Below are positions 23,456 through 33,263 of a DNA stretch of 64,000 nt, in pieces. How positions within the stretch are numbered: position 1 is the stretch's first letter; every line of letters begins with the position of its first letter. Location of the stretch: assembly GCF_042643265.1 (NCBI RefSeq), contig NZ_JBHRRZ010000017.1:1-64000 (forward strand), read 5' to 3'. The DNA is from Virgibacillus_O sediminis (lineage in GTDB: Bacteria > Bacillota > Bacilli > Bacillales > Amphibacillaceae). Both the position numbers and the translations under genes were made by a program. The notes under the pieces were generated by a model that was not told where the DNA came from, ran no database searches, and saw only the letters and a list, made by a program, of their open reading frames with translations.

Positions 23456-24472
23456 TTATTGTTTGACCGTTTGCTTATTCTGCTGCCTGATCGGCTGTCT
23501 ATCTTCTATGGTTTCATCATATAAATGGCAGGCAACGTAGTGGTCTTGCTCCACTTCCATCCAGGATGGCACTCGCTTGGCGCAAACCTCCATGGCCATG
23601 GGGCAACGGGTGCGGAATACGCAGCCGCTCGGCGGGTTGATCGGGCTTGGCAGGTCACCTTCGAGAATGATCCTTTCCCGTTTTTCCTCAATATCCGGGT
23701 CGGGGATCGGGATGGCGGAAAGCAGTGCCTGTGTATACGGGTGGAGCGGCTTGTCATAGAGCTGCCCGCTTGCGGTGAGTTCTACGAGATTGCCCAGGTA
23801 CATGACGCCGATCCGGTCGGAGATCTGTTTTACCATCGACAAGTCATGGGCGATGAACAGGAAGGTCAGCCCTTTCTCCTCCTGCAGCTCTTTCAGAAGG
23901 TTTACGACCTGGGCCTGGACTGATACATCGAGCGCGGAGATGGGCTCGTCAGCGATAATGAAGTCCGGGTTCAGTGCAAGCGCTCGGGCAATACCGATCC
24001 GCTGGCGCTGGCCGCCGCTGAATTCATGCGGGTAGCGGTTGGCATGGTCCCGGTTCAGGCCGACCTCTTCCAGCAGTTCATAGACCCGGTCATTCTGTTC
24101 CTTCTGATTTTTATACAAACCGTGGACTTCCATCGGCTCGGAGATCACTTCCTTGACGGTAGAGCGCGGGTTGAGGGATGCATAGGGATCCTGGAAGATC
24201 ATCTGCATCCTCCGGTGGAAACGGAACTTTTCCTTCTCCTTCATGGCATGGACATCCTCTCCATCATAGAGAACCTCTCCATCCGTACTGCTGTATAGGC
24301 CCATAATCGTTCTTCCGATGGTCGACTTGCCGCAGCCCGACTCCCCGACAAGCCCGAAGGTTTCCCCACGGTTTACGTAGAAACTCACATCATCCACGGC
24401 CTTTAGCACCTGGCCCTTGCCCATGTCAAAGTGCTTCTTTAGATTCCTGACCTGCAAGATTTTCTCTTCCAT
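23456..24472 (-). CDS. ykfD: Oligopeptide ABC transporter ATPase, OppF/DppF type (YkfD)
   Basis: 338 residues. Second ATPase of the murein-peptide importer. Walker A GESGCGKST (43-51), signature FSGGQRQRIGIARAL, Walker B PDFIIADEPISALD, and the C-terminal OppF domain with the Cys-rich PSGCVFRTRCPMAMEVC stretch typical of Fe-S-containing or zinc-bearing Opp ATPases. Start ATG overlaps the ykfC stop by one base. Last gene of the operon, as ykfD is in B. subtilis. Confidence 0.9.
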   Translation of the reverse strand: MEEKILQVRNLKKHFDMGKGQVLKAVDDVSFYVNRGETFGLVGESGCGKSTIGRTIMGLYSSTDGEVLYDGEDVHAMKEKEKFRFHRRMQMIFQDPYASLNPRSTVKEVISEPMEVHGLYKNQKEQNDRVYELLEEVGLNRDHANRYPHEFSGGQRQRIGIARALALNPDFIIADEPISALDVSVQAQVVNLLKELQEEKGLTFLFIAHDLSMVKQISDRIGVMYLGNLVELTASGQLYDKPLHPYTQALLSAIPIPDPDIEEKRERIILEGDLPSPINPPSGCVFRTRCPMAMEVCAKRVPSWMEVEQDHYVACHLYDETIEDRQPIRQQNKQTVKQ

Positions 24473-25428
24473 TAACTTTCTCCCCCTGCCTTCTCCCAAT
24501 ATCGTCTTGCTACGCACAGCTCTTTCTCGTATTTGGTGCCGGCCATCTCTATGATCTCAATTCCTTTTCCCGTCTGCGGGGAGTGGAGCAGCTTCTCGTC
24601 CCCATAATAGATCCCGACGTGATGGAGCTTGCCCTTTCCTTCTTCATAGGCAAAAAACAGCAGGTCGCCCGTTTGAAGCTGGTCAAAAGCTACTTCCCGG
24701 CCCGCCTTGGCCTGGTCACCCGCATCCCGGGCGATCATATAGCCATTCGCTTTATGGGCGGCATATGCCAGGCCCGAGCAGTCATAGCCAAACGAGCTCA
24801 TGCCGCCCCAGAAATAATCAAGTCCGATAAAACGCTCACCGGCTGTCACAATTTCCTTGCCGCTCCCTTTGACCGTTCCTTCCTCACCAGGATAGATATG
24901 TACATCCTCAGCCGGTACATATTGTTTCCCATGCGGGGTGCGAACCACCACCTGATCCCCGCCTTCTTCTGCGACGGGAAGGATGCTCATATAGCTGACC
25001 TTGATGGAAAAATCGCTATTCTCCGTTTTGAGCACGGTTTTGTCTGCCGTAACTGCGGCATATTTTTCAGTCGCCCATTCGCCTTTATCCACCTGCTTCA
25101 GCTGTTCGAGCGGCAGCCAGCCGGGGTAGCCCCGCACATCTTTTCCAGAAGGCTGTGACGGAATAACTACATGCGCCCATCCGCCCTTGATCTCTGTGAC
25201 CAACACAGGCTCCCCATACAGCAGCTGGCTTTGTACCCGGTTCTCATCACAGAGGGCCAGGCTGTCCTTATAGGAAAGACTGTCGACCCAGGCATCGATG
25301 TTCGTCGGGTTGGCTGTGCCCTGTGCATCGATGTCCCTGGCAGACTCAGGGCTGGTCCACAGTGTTGCCACCTGGACGGCAGTCACCCACATCCGGTCTG
25401 GAAATTGTTCAAACGTTTGTTTAATCAT
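24472..25428 (-). CDS. ykfC: Gamma-D-glutamyl-L-lysine/DAP dipeptidyl-peptidase YkfC (NlpC/P60)
   Basis: 318 residues, cytoplasmic (no signal peptide). Two SH3-like domains (about 12-180) precede an NlpC/P60 cysteine peptidase with Cys217 (GYDCSGL), His270 (LHHVGIYYG) and His282 as the catalytic set. It releases dipeptides from murein peptides with a free N-terminal L-Ala, giving L-Ala-D-Glu for YkfB. AAGGGGGAAC site. Transcribed with ykfB (38 bases upstream) and ykfD. Confidence 0.93.
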   Translation of the reverse strand: MIKQTFEQFPDRMWVTAVQVATLWTSPESARDIDAQGTANPTNIDAWVDSLSYKDSLALCDENRVQSQLLYGEPVLVTEIKGGWAHVVIPSQPSGKDVRGYPGWLPLEQLKQVDKGEWATEKYAAVTADKTVLKTENSDFSIKVSYMSILPVAEEGGDQVVVRTPHGKQYVPAEDVHIYPGEEGTVKGSGKEIVTAGERFIGLDYFWGGMSSFGYDCSGLAYAAHKANGYMIARDAGDQAKAGREVAFDQLQTGDLLFFAYEEGKGKLHHVGIYYGDEKLLHSPQTGKGIEIIEMAGTKYEKELCVARRYWEKAGGES

Positions 25429-25466
25429 GGAAGTTCCCCCTTTGTTTCTCTTACTATATAAAAATG

Positions 25467-26573
25467 TTAAACCTTCTCCTGAAGTAGATATTGATCTGCC
25501 AATTTATAAATGCCAAGGCCCGGCCGCTCCCCCAAATCGATTGTGCTTCTTTGATAAGCAAGACCCCCGTCCTCCACTAGATTCCCTATCAGCATGAGCG
25601 GAGCGTCAAAGTCATAGCGGGTGATATTCGGCTGGCTTGCAGCAAAGTGGGCGGCAGCTGTAATACCAATCTCTGTTTCTATCATACTTCCGACCATGCA
25701 CTCGACCCCAAAGACATCTGCAAGCTTGGCAATTTTCAATGCCTCATGGATGCCGCCCGCCTTCATCAGCTTAATATTGATCAAATCGGCAGCACCTTCC
25801 ACAAGCACCCGTTTTGCATCCTTGGCGGAAAAGACACTTTCATCTGCCATGATGAGGGAGTCGGTATGCTGTGTCACATATTTCAGCCCATCGATATCAT
25901 GGGCCTTCACCGGCTGTTCAACCAACTCGATATCCAGTCCTAGGTCTTCCATCTTGCGGATCGCCTTGACTGCTTCCTTGGGCGACCAGCCCTGATTGGC
26001 ATCCAGGCGGATCTGTACCCCCGAGCCTATCTTCCGGCGGATGGCCTGGATCCTTTTGATATCTTCTTCAACCTCATCCTTGCCGACCTTCACTTTCAGG
26101 ATGGAGAAGCCGTCAGCCGTATATTCCCCGGCATGTGCCGCCATTTCCTCCGGGCTGTTGACACTCACGGTATAGTCCGTTTCTACGGACCCGGCATAAC
26201 CACCCAAAAAATTCACAAGCGGCATACCGGCAGCCTGTGCCGCCAAATCATAAAGCGCCATATCTACAGCTGCCTTGGCACTTGTATTTCCCACCATGCT
26301 TCCATCCAGCTTTTCAAACAGCCGTTCCCGATGCTTGATGGATTCTCCTTCGATCAGAGGCTTGAACACCTGATTCACCGCAAATTCCACACTCTTAACG
26401 CTGTCCCCGGTTATCACATGTGTCGGGGGCGCCTCGCCCCAGCCTATATTACCCTCGGCATCCGTTATTTTCACAATGACCGTTTCCGCCACCGTCACAG
26501 TCCGTAATGCCGTCTTGAACGGCGTATGCAGCGGAACCGCCGCACGCAATGTTTCCACCTGTTGAATGTTCAC
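25467..26573 (-). CDS. ykfB: L-Ala-D/L-Glu epimerase YkfB
   Basis: 368 residues from GTG with AGGAGG upstream. Enolase-superfamily enzyme converting the murein dipeptide L-Ala-D-Glu to L-Ala-L-Glu. Catalytic Lys pair in FSILKVKVG, metal ligands in IRLDANQGW, LVEQPV and IMADESV, and the second-side Lys in INIKLMKAGG are visible. Product feeds normal peptidases. Confidence 0.94.
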   Translation of the reverse strand: MNIQQVETLRAAVPLHTPFKTALRTVTVAETVIVKITDAEGNIGWGEAPPTHVITGDSVKSVEFAVNQVFKPLIEGESIKHRERLFEKLDGSMVGNTSAKAAVDMALYDLAAQAAGMPLVNFLGGYAGSVETDYTVSVNSPEEMAAHAGEYTADGFSILKVKVGKDEVEEDIKRIQAIRRKIGSGVQIRLDANQGWSPKEAVKAIRKMEDLGLDIELVEQPVKAHDIDGLKYVTQHTDSLIMADESVFSAKDAKRVLVEGAADLINIKLMKAGGIHEALKIAKLADVFGVECMVGSMIETEIGITAAAHFAASQPNITRYDFDAPLMLIGNLVEDGGLAYQRSTIDLGERPGLGIYKLADQYLLQEKV

Positions 26574-26594
26574 TCTGTTCTCCTCCTGCTATCT

Positions 26595-27512
26595 CTATTG
26601 AATTCCCGGATTCACCACTAGCGTCTTCTCTCTGGATGATAGTCTAGCGGTTGTTCCAAGTGGTACAGAAAAATGCGGGAAACAGTGCCCGATGCGGAAG
26701 CCGGACAAGACAGGGCAGCCAAGATCACCCAGATAATGTTCGAAAACCTCCTCCAATGTAAGAGAGGTGTCGAGTTTAGCCTCTGCTTCCGCGAAATCAC
26801 CGACCACAATCCCGGCAGCTTCCTCCAATTTCCCTGACAGCCTCAGCTGATTCAGCATGCCGTCCACCCGGTATGGCTCCTCGCCGATATCCTCAAGCAG
26901 GAGAAGCTTTCCTTTTGTATCTATTTCAAATGGGGTGCCAAGCGAGCTGACGAGCAGTGACAGGTTCCCTCCAGTCAGCTGTCCTTGCGCTTCTCCTTCA
27001 GCAACTGTTTGAAGCGGCGATATTTTTTCCGAATAAATCAGGGTGGTGGGTCCGAACAGCTGCTGGAACATGAATCTGGATAAATCGTCGAAGTCATCCT
27101 TGGCCATGTCCGACGCCACCATCGGGCCATGGAAGGTAACCAGGCCAGTTTTCTGCCGAATAGCTGTATGCAGATACGTAATATCACTGTAGCCCCAGAT
27201 GATTTTCGGGTTCTCCCTGATAAGCTGGTAATCGACAGCAGAAGCAATCCTTGGCGTTCCATAGCCGCCACGCGCAAAAATGATTGCCTTTATATCCGGA
27301 TCCTTTACCATGTCATGGAAATCAGCGAGTCTGGCGGAATCCTCCCCGGCCAGGTAGCCATATACCATGTCCACATGCTTACCAAGCTTCACCTGCAGCC
27401 CGAGCTCCTCCAGAAACTTCAGCCCCTTGTCCAATCGCCTTCTTTTCACCGGGCTGGCCGGCGCTATCACCCCGACCATATCGCCCTTACGGAGCCGCTG
27501 CGGATACATCAT
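26595..27512 (-). CDS. ykfA: LD-carboxypeptidase YkfA (S66 family)
   Basis: 305 residues. Removes the terminal D-Ala from tetrapeptides in the cytoplasm. Serine nucleophile in IWGYSDITYLH, Glu in LLLLEDIGEEPYRVD, His in RIGHCFPHFSVPLG; the N-terminal GVIAPASPVKR and FARGGYGTPR are family motifs. ATG-ATG start behind AGGGAGG. Downstream of dppE after about 210 bases and upstream of ykfB with a 21-base gap. Confidence 0.93.
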   Translation of the reverse strand: MMYPQRLRKGDMVGVIAPASPVKRRRLDKGLKFLEELGLQVKLGKHVDMVYGYLAGEDSARLADFHDMVKDPDIKAIIFARGGYGTPRIASAVDYQLIRENPKIIWGYSDITYLHTAIRQKTGLVTFHGPMVASDMAKDDFDDLSRFMFQQLFGPTTLIYSEKISPLQTVAEGEAQGQLTGGNLSLLVSSLGTPFEIDTKGKLLLLEDIGEEPYRVDGMLNQLRLSGKLEEAAGIVVGDFAEAEAKLDTSLTLEEVFEHYLGDLGCPVLSGFRIGHCFPHFSVPLGTTARLSSREKTLVVNPGIQ

Positions 27513-27722
27513 TACGATTCCTCCCTTTGAATTGGATAGGAAAATATTCTTCTCTTATGTATAAATGTATTGCTTCCGCTACGGGAATATCCTTCTAAGC
27601 AGGAAAGATGAAAAACAGGAGCAGCCCATATACATGCCGGTATATGTGCCGCCCCCTCCTTCATGTGCTGCGGGGGCATGCGGCCTCGTCAGCCTGTCAG
27701 ATCCCTGCAGCAGTGGATATTT

Positions 27723-29378
27723 CTACTGCTCCAAATCAGCGTATTTAAGATCGAAATAGCCTACAGGATGACGCAGGATACCCGATACTTCATCCGCTTC
27801 TAGAACAACTGTGTTATAATAGCGGACCGGCATAGCAATCATTTCCTCTGCCAGCATTTTTTCTGCTTCATAGAGATACTCGTAGCGCTTCTCTTCGTCT
27901 GTTTCTGTCTTTCCTTTTTCAATCAGCTCGTCATATTCCTCGTTGGACCAGCCGGTACGGTTCATATAGGAATCCGTCACAAAGCTTTCCAGGAAGTTGA
28001 CCGGGTCACTATAGTCGTTAATGAAGGAACTGCGGGAGAACTGAAGCTCCAAGTTCTTCTGTGCTTCTGCAAACACATTCCATTCCTGGTTCTCTAGTTC
28101 CACTTCCACGCCAAGGTTCTCATTCAGCATGTCCTGGATGGTCTCGGCCACCGCTTTGTTGGTGTCGCTGGTATTATAGGACAGCGTCACAGGAGGAAGC
28201 TCATCATACCCCTCTTCTGCCATCCCTTCTTCCAATAGGCTCTGCGCCCGTTCCGGATCGAAGCTGACCAGATCCCCGTTCACATCGCGGAAGTCCTCTC
28301 CAGATGGCGTGGTGAATCCTGGAGAAACGAAACCATATGCAGGCTCCACTCCGTTTTTCACCACATATTCGGCAATATCCTCACGCTGGATGGCGTAGGC
28401 GAACGCCTGTCTGATTTTCTTGTTCTGGAAAGGCTCTTCCGTTACATTAAACCGGAAGAATTCCAATCCGCCGTAATCGCCGATAAACACGTTGTCCCCA
28501 TCAATCAGCTCATCGGATAATTCAGGAGGAATGCTTGCAGTATGAAGCTCCCCGCTTTCAAACATCTGGTACTGTGTATTGGTATCATTGACCATGGCAA
28601 AATGGACTTTATCCAATTTCACTGCCTCTGCATCCCAATATTCTTCATTCTTGGCAAACATCATTTCACTGTCATGATCCCATGATTCCAGCATAAATGG
28701 CCCATTCGCCACGAACGTATCTGCTTCTGTATGCCAATCAGGATTTTCCTCTGCAACCTGATGGTTGACAGGGAAGAAAGCAGGGTTGGTCAATAGGTCA
28801 AGGAAGAATCCAGTCGGCGCTTCCAGTTTCACTTCCAATGTTTTCTCATCGACAGCGGTCACAGCAACATCGTCTGCAGATCCTTCTCCATTGTTGAACG
28901 CCTCCGCACCTTCAATGAAATACCCTAAGAATGCTGCCGGAGAGGCTGTTTCCGGATCCAACATGTACTTCCATGCATAGGCGAAATCCTCCGCCGTTAC
29001 CGGATCGCCATTGGACCAGTTGGCATCTTCCCGAATAAAGAAGGTATAGGTCAGGCCATCCTCTGAAATCTCCCAGTCTTCGGCTGCCCCAGGCTGGGCG
29101 GTTGAATCCTCATCCAGACGGGTCAGTCCCTCCATCAAGTTGTTGAGCGGATCCCAGGATACCGCATCAAAACCGATCGATGGATTGAATGACGTCGGCT
29201 CTTCCAGGTTGTTCATCCGTAACACTTTTTCTCCCGATTCCTCTGCTGCATCAGCTTCGGTGGCATCATCCACTTCCGCGTCGGCTGCAGCTTCTTCTCC
29301 CGCCTCTTCATTCGCCGTACAGGCTGCCAGTACAGCAACAGTGAAGACGGCAAGCAGCATGAACAGAAACTTCTTCAT
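27723..29378 (-). CDS. dppE: Peptide-binding lipoprotein DppE (ABC transporter SBP, family 5)
   Basis: 551 residues; the second of two ATG codons is chosen for spacing to AGGGGGA. Lipobox LAAC (Cys20) anchors it outside the membrane. An acidic linker (25-50) leads to the SBP_bac_5 fold: LEEPTSFNPSIGFD, the AEDFAYAWKYMLDPETASPA motif, and YNTSDTNKAVAE. It captures short peptides, in this operon probably murein peptides. Confidence 0.92.
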   Translation of the reverse strand: MKKFLFMLLAVFTVAVLAACTANEEAGEEAAADAEVDDATEADAAEESGEKVLRMNNLEEPTSFNPSIGFDAVSWDPLNNLMEGLTRLDEDSTAQPGAAEDWEISEDGLTYTFFIREDANWSNGDPVTAEDFAYAWKYMLDPETASPAAFLGYFIEGAEAFNNGEGSADDVAVTAVDEKTLEVKLEAPTGFFLDLLTNPAFFPVNHQVAEENPDWHTEADTFVANGPFMLESWDHDSEMMFAKNEEYWDAEAVKLDKVHFAMVNDTNTQYQMFESGELHTASIPPELSDELIDGDNVFIGDYGGLEFFRFNVTEEPFQNKKIRQAFAYAIQREDIAEYVVKNGVEPAYGFVSPGFTTPSGEDFRDVNGDLVSFDPERAQSLLEEGMAEEGYDELPPVTLSYNTSDTNKAVAETIQDMLNENLGVEVELENQEWNVFAEAQKNLELQFSRSSFINDYSDPVNFLESFVTDSYMNRTGWSNEEYDELIEKGKTETDEEKRYEYLYEAEKMLAEEMIAMPVRYYNTVVLEADEVSGILRHPVGYFDLKYADLEQ

Positions 29379-29471
29379 CCTCATTCCCCCTAAAAATAGT
29401 ATGATTCCTTCCGCCGTCTGCCGGCAGAAATCGGTAAAACTCCCCAGCCCTCCCAGAGGAAAAGCCGGAAA

Positions 29472-30476
29472 TTACCTGGCCGTTGAAGCGGCCAGGAGCT
29501 GTTTAGCCCGTTCATCCTGAAGCCAGCAGTTCACATGGTGTGTACTGCTCAGCTTAGAATCGCCGGGATAAACTTTATCACACACCTCCATCGCGAATGG
29601 ACATCTTGCAGTAAATGGACATCCCTCTGGAGGTGAGAATAAATCTGGTGGTGTTCCATCAATCGGCGTCAGTTTCTCCCCCTGCAGATCCAGGCGGGGA
29701 ACCGACTTAAGCAATCCTTTGGTATATGGGTGTTGCGGGTCATAGAAAATCTCCCGCTTGGTGCCTGTTTCGATGATTTTGCCGGCATACATCACAGCAA
29801 TCCGGTCGGCTATTTTGGCTACCACCCCGAGATCATGGGTAATCAGAATGATCGACACGCCAGTCGCCTCCTGTATCCTGCCGAACAGCTCCAGAATCTG
29901 GGCCTGTATGGTCACATCCAGCGCCGTGGTCGGCTCATCGGCAATCAATAGCTCCGGCTCACATATCAGGGCAATCGCGATGACGATCCGCTGCCGCATT
30001 CCCCCGCTGAATTGATGGGGATACTGCTTCAGCCGTTCTTCCGGATTCGGTATGCCCACCAAATCCATCATTTCCAGCGCTTTCTTCTTGGCATCGCTGC
30101 CACTGATATTCTGATGCTGCTTCAACCCCTCCATCAGCTGGGTGCCAATGGTCAATGTCGGGTTGAGCGCGGTCATCGGGTCCTGGAAGATCATGGAGAT
30201 ATCCACCCCGCGGAGCGAACGCATCTCTTTTTCCGGCACTTTTGTCAGATCTTTTCCTTTAAAAAGAATCTCTCCTTGGGAAATCTTTCCCGGCGGATCG
30301 GGGATCAGCCGCATGATTGCGTTCGATGTAACACTCTTTCCGCAGCCCGACTCGCCGACAATGGCTAGTGTCTCCCCCTTATGGAGGTGGAAGTTGACTC
30401 CCCTTACCGCTTTGACGGTTCCCCCATAGGTGGTGAATGTTACATGCAGGTTATTGACTTCGAGTATTTTTTCCAT
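29472..30476 (-). CDS. dppD: Oligopeptide ABC transporter ATPase DppD
   Basis: 334 residues from ATG (a GTG two codons earlier is possible). Walker A GESGCGKS (41-48), signature FSGGMRQRIVIAIAL, Walker B PELLIADEPTTALD. C-terminal oligo-HPY region with EGCPFTARCPFAMEVC. First ATPase of the importer; forms a heterodimer with YkfD. Starts nine bases after the dppC stop. Confidence 0.92.
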   Translation of the reverse strand: MEKILEVNNLHVTFTTYGGTVKAVRGVNFHLHKGETLAIVGESGCGKSVTSNAIMRLIPDPPGKISQGEILFKGKDLTKVPEKEMRSLRGVDISMIFQDPMTALNPTLTIGTQLMEGLKQHQNISGSDAKKKALEMMDLVGIPNPEERLKQYPHQFSGGMRQRIVIAIALICEPELLIADEPTTALDVTIQAQILELFGRIQEATGVSIILITHDLGVVAKIADRIAVMYAGKIIETGTKREIFYDPQHPYTKGLLKSVPRLDLQGEKLTPIDGTPPDLFSPPEGCPFTARCPFAMEVCDKVYPGDSKLSSTHHVNCWLQDERAKQLLAASTAR

Positions 30477-30484
30477 ATGCACAC

Positions 30485-31441
30485 CTACTTCCGGAGTTTC
30501 GGATCCAGTGCATCCTGGAGCCCGTCCCCTAATACATTAAATGCGAACATCGTAAAGGAAATGAAAAATGCCGGGAAAAACAGGGTCCACCAATTACCGG
30601 AAAGTATGGCACCCAATGAGTCATTGGCCATTACCCCCCAGCTGGCATAAGGCGCCTGGATGCCCAGGCCGATGAAACTCAGGAATGCCTCTGCAAAAAT
30701 GGCGGTGGGAACGGTCAATGTCATCTGGACAATGATCGGCCCCATGGTGTTCGGCAGTAGATTCTTCCGGATGATCCGCGAAGACTTTGCTCCGAACGAC
30801 TGGGATGCGACGACAAATTCATAGTTTTTGATCTGCAGTACCTGCCCCCTTACAATCCGCGCCATCCCCACCCAGCCTGTCACGGTAAGGGCAATGATGA
30901 TGGTCGTCAGACTCGGACCAAGCACGACAAGAAGCAGAATGACTACCAGCAGATACGGAAGTCCATAAAGAATCTCGATAATCCGCATCATCAGACTGTC
31001 AGCACGGCCGCCCTTATAGCCGGCAATTCCTCCATAGATGATGCCGATCACGACATCGATCAATGCGGCCATTAATCCGACAAACAGGGAGATCCTTGCT
31101 CCGTACCATGTTCTCGTAAACACATCCCGGCCGGCGGAATCCGTCCCGAACCAATGCTCACTGGATGGCGGCTGGTACTGGTTCGGCAGGTCCTGCCTGT
31201 TCACATCATACGGTGAAATCACCGGGCCGAAGATGGCCATGAAGGTGAGCAGGATAAGGAAGCCCAGCCCGGCCATAGCCAGTTTATTCTTGACCAGCCT
31301 CCTCCAGGCATCCTTCCAATAGGAAAGGGATGGCCTTGAAACCTGCTCAGCTGCACCCTTATCCTTTTCCTTCCAGGTGAACAGCTCATCCGGTACGGCC
31401 CCCGGGGAGAGCTTTCTGTTAAATTCCTCTGCAGGCTTCAT
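30485..31441 (-). CDS. dppC: Oligopeptide ABC transporter permease DppC
   Basis: 318 residues. Long cytoplasmic N-terminus, first membrane helix near 55-75, then five further helices. EAA-type coupling loop VRGQVLQIKNYEFVVASQSF is intact. GTDSAGRDVFTRTWYGARIS is characteristic of the OppC/DppC branch. GGGAGGG site; starts five bases after the dppB stop. Confidence 0.92.
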   Translation of the reverse strand: MKPAEEFNRKLSPGAVPDELFTWKEKDKGAAEQVSRPSLSYWKDAWRRLVKNKLAMAGLGFLILLTFMAIFGPVISPYDVNRQDLPNQYQPPSSEHWFGTDSAGRDVFTRTWYGARISLFVGLMAALIDVVIGIIYGGIAGYKGGRADSLMMRIIEILYGLPYLLVVILLLVVLGPSLTTIIIALTVTGWVGMARIVRGQVLQIKNYEFVVASQSFGAKSSRIIRKNLLPNTMGPIIVQMTLTVPTAIFAEAFLSFIGLGIQAPYASWGVMANDSLGAILSGNWWTLFFPAFFISFTMFAFNVLGDGLQDALDPKLRK

Positions 31442-31445
31442 GCTA

Positions 31446-32375
31446 CTACCCTCCCTTTTTATTCATTTTGATGCGCGGGTCCAAGATGCCGTATGCAATA
31501 TCGACCAGGAAAAGCATGAGAATCAGGAAGGCACTGTAAAATACGGTGGTTCCCATGATCACAGGATAATCCCGCTGGTTGATGCTTTCCACAAAGTACT
31601 TGCCCATGCCCGGAATGGCAAAAATCTCTTCAATAACAAACGTTCCGGTCAGGATTCCGGCAAGCAGGGTCCCCATGATCGTTACCACCGGCATCAACGC
31701 ATTTCTCAGCGCATGCTTGATGGTGATTTTCCATGGCGACAATCCTTTTGCCCGGGCCATCTTAATATAGTCCTGTGTCAGCACCTCAAGCATGGTTGAC
31801 CTCGTAAGCCTGGCGATGATGGCCATTGGTCCTGTAGCGAGGGCAAGTACCGGAAGCACCATATGCATCGGGCTCGACCAAGTGGCCACCGGAAAGATTT
31901 CATATTTGACGGCAAGCTGCTGGATCAGCAGTGTCGCCAGGATAAAGTTCGGAATCGAGATCCCAAGGACTGCGAGCCCCATCGCAAGATAATCAATGAT
32001 TCCGTTATGCCTTAAGGCGGCAATTATGCCGAGAATGATCCCGGAAATGACAGCGACCACGATGGTGACAATCCCCAGCTCGAATGAAATCGGAAAGCCG
32101 CGGCCAAGCAGATCATTGACCGACTGATCCGGCTTTTTAATGGAAGGGCCGAAATCAAACGTGACAATCGACTTAAGGTATAATCCGTACTGGACGATAT
32201 AAGGTTCGTCCAGATTATAATGGGCCTCCAGGTTTGCCTGCACCTGCTCATTCGAGGAGCGTTCTGCATTGAGCGGCGACCCCGGTATGCTGACCATCAG
32301 CACGAAGGTCAGGGTAATGATGATCCACAAGGTAATCGCCATGATCAGTAATCGTTTCAATATGTAACCAAGCAT
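31446..32375 (-). CDS. dppB: Oligopeptide ABC transporter permease DppB
   Basis: 309 residues, six membrane helices. Starts MLGYILKRLLIMAITLWIII as in OppB/DppB; the coupling loop LTRSTMLEVLTQDYIKMARA followed by KGLSPWKI and the C-terminal ILDPRIKMNKKGG are typical. GGGGGTGG site. Follows the serine hydrolase gene by about 40 bases. Confidence 0.92.
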   Translation of the reverse strand: MLGYILKRLLIMAITLWIIITLTFVLMVSIPGSPLNAERSSNEQVQANLEAHYNLDEPYIVQYGLYLKSIVTFDFGPSIKKPDQSVNDLLGRGFPISFELGIVTIVVAVISGIILGIIAALRHNGIIDYLAMGLAVLGISIPNFILATLLIQQLAVKYEIFPVATWSSPMHMVLPVLALATGPMAIIARLTRSTMLEVLTQDYIKMARAKGLSPWKITIKHALRNALMPVVTIMGTLLAGILTGTFVIEEIFAIPGMGKYFVESINQRDYPVIMGTTVFYSAFLILMLFLVDIAYGILDPRIKMNKKGG

Positions 32376-32416
32376 TTCTCCACCCCCATACAGCCTGATA
32401 TCCCATCTCCGGCTGC

Positions 32417-33223
32417 TTATCTCTGTTTGTCCATGTACTTATATATCTCCCATCCTATTTCCTGCATCCCTTTGAGTGACCTGCTTGCTTCCGCCCCCTT
32501 TGAAAGAACGGTCACAAGCATCGTGCGCTTTCCCACATAAATAATGCCTGTATTATGTCGTACCCCTTTGACTTCGCCGGTCTTATCGGCCATCTCCCAA
32601 TCCATCCGCCGTCCATCAGCCAGGTCGTCTACCGGCAGCTTACCGGCCAGATAATGCCGCAGCTGCTGCTTTTTCATGATTCCGATCATTTCCCTGCATG
32701 CCCGGCGGGAAATAATATGCCCCGAAACCATGTTCTTAAGCACTGTATGCATCTCCCCGGCTGTGATCGTATTTTCCCCGTTTCTCTCCCCCGGTGCAGT
32801 CATCAGCTTATGGCAAAACATGCTGTCATTCATACCGATTTCCTTCATGGTCTGTTGGATCTGTTCTGCCCCGACCAGATCAATCAGCATATTCGCGGCC
32901 ATATTATCACTTTGGATCATCATCAAGGTCACCAGGTCATAGATGGTCAAAGAAGTGCCCGGCGTCAGATGTTGAAGCACTCCACAGCCTCCTACCTGAT
33001 CTTCCTGCCGCAGCTTCTTCCTTTCACAAGCCATGATGCTGCCCTTCTCCAACTCCCTGAACACAGCAATCATGATCGGCACCTTGATGATGCTCGCTGC
33101 ATAAAACGCTTTCAATTCTTTCCATTTCCAATGTTCCCCGGTATCCAGATCCTCCAACACCGCTGCCCAGGTGCCGCCGCTTCGGGAAATGATCGACTGA
33201 ATACTGTCCGAGAGCTGTTCCAC
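32417..33223 (-). CDS. Class A beta-lactamase-like serine hydrolase
   Basis: 268 residues from GTG with GGGAGG upstream. All core motifs are present: Ser44-Ile-Ile-Lys47, Ser105-Asp-Asn107, a Glu at about 150 (RNGENTITAGE) and Lys214-Thr-Gly216. There is no signal peptide, so unlike secreted beta-lactamases it should act in the cytoplasm. It lies between dppA and dppB, which are adjacent in B. subtilis. A role as a D,D- or L,D-peptidase or amidase on imported murein peptides is a reasonable inference; antibiotic resistance is less likely for a cytoplasmic enzyme. Confidence 0.8.
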   Translation of the reverse strand: MEQLSDSIQSIISRSGGTWAAVLEDLDTGEHWKWKELKAFYAASIIKVPIMIAVFRELEKGSIMACERKKLRQEDQVGGCGVLQHLTPGTSLTIYDLVTLMMIQSDNMAANMLIDLVGAEQIQQTMKEIGMNDSMFCHKLMTAPGERNGENTITAGEMHTVLKNMVSGHIISRRACREMIGIMKKQQLRHYLAGKLPVDDLADGRRMDWEMADKTGEVKGVRHNTGIIYVGKRTMLVTVLSKGAEASRSLKGMQEIGWEIYKYMDKQR

Positions 33224-33263
33224 CTATGCACCTCCCTTTCGTACAAGTTTGCCAGACTCATCA

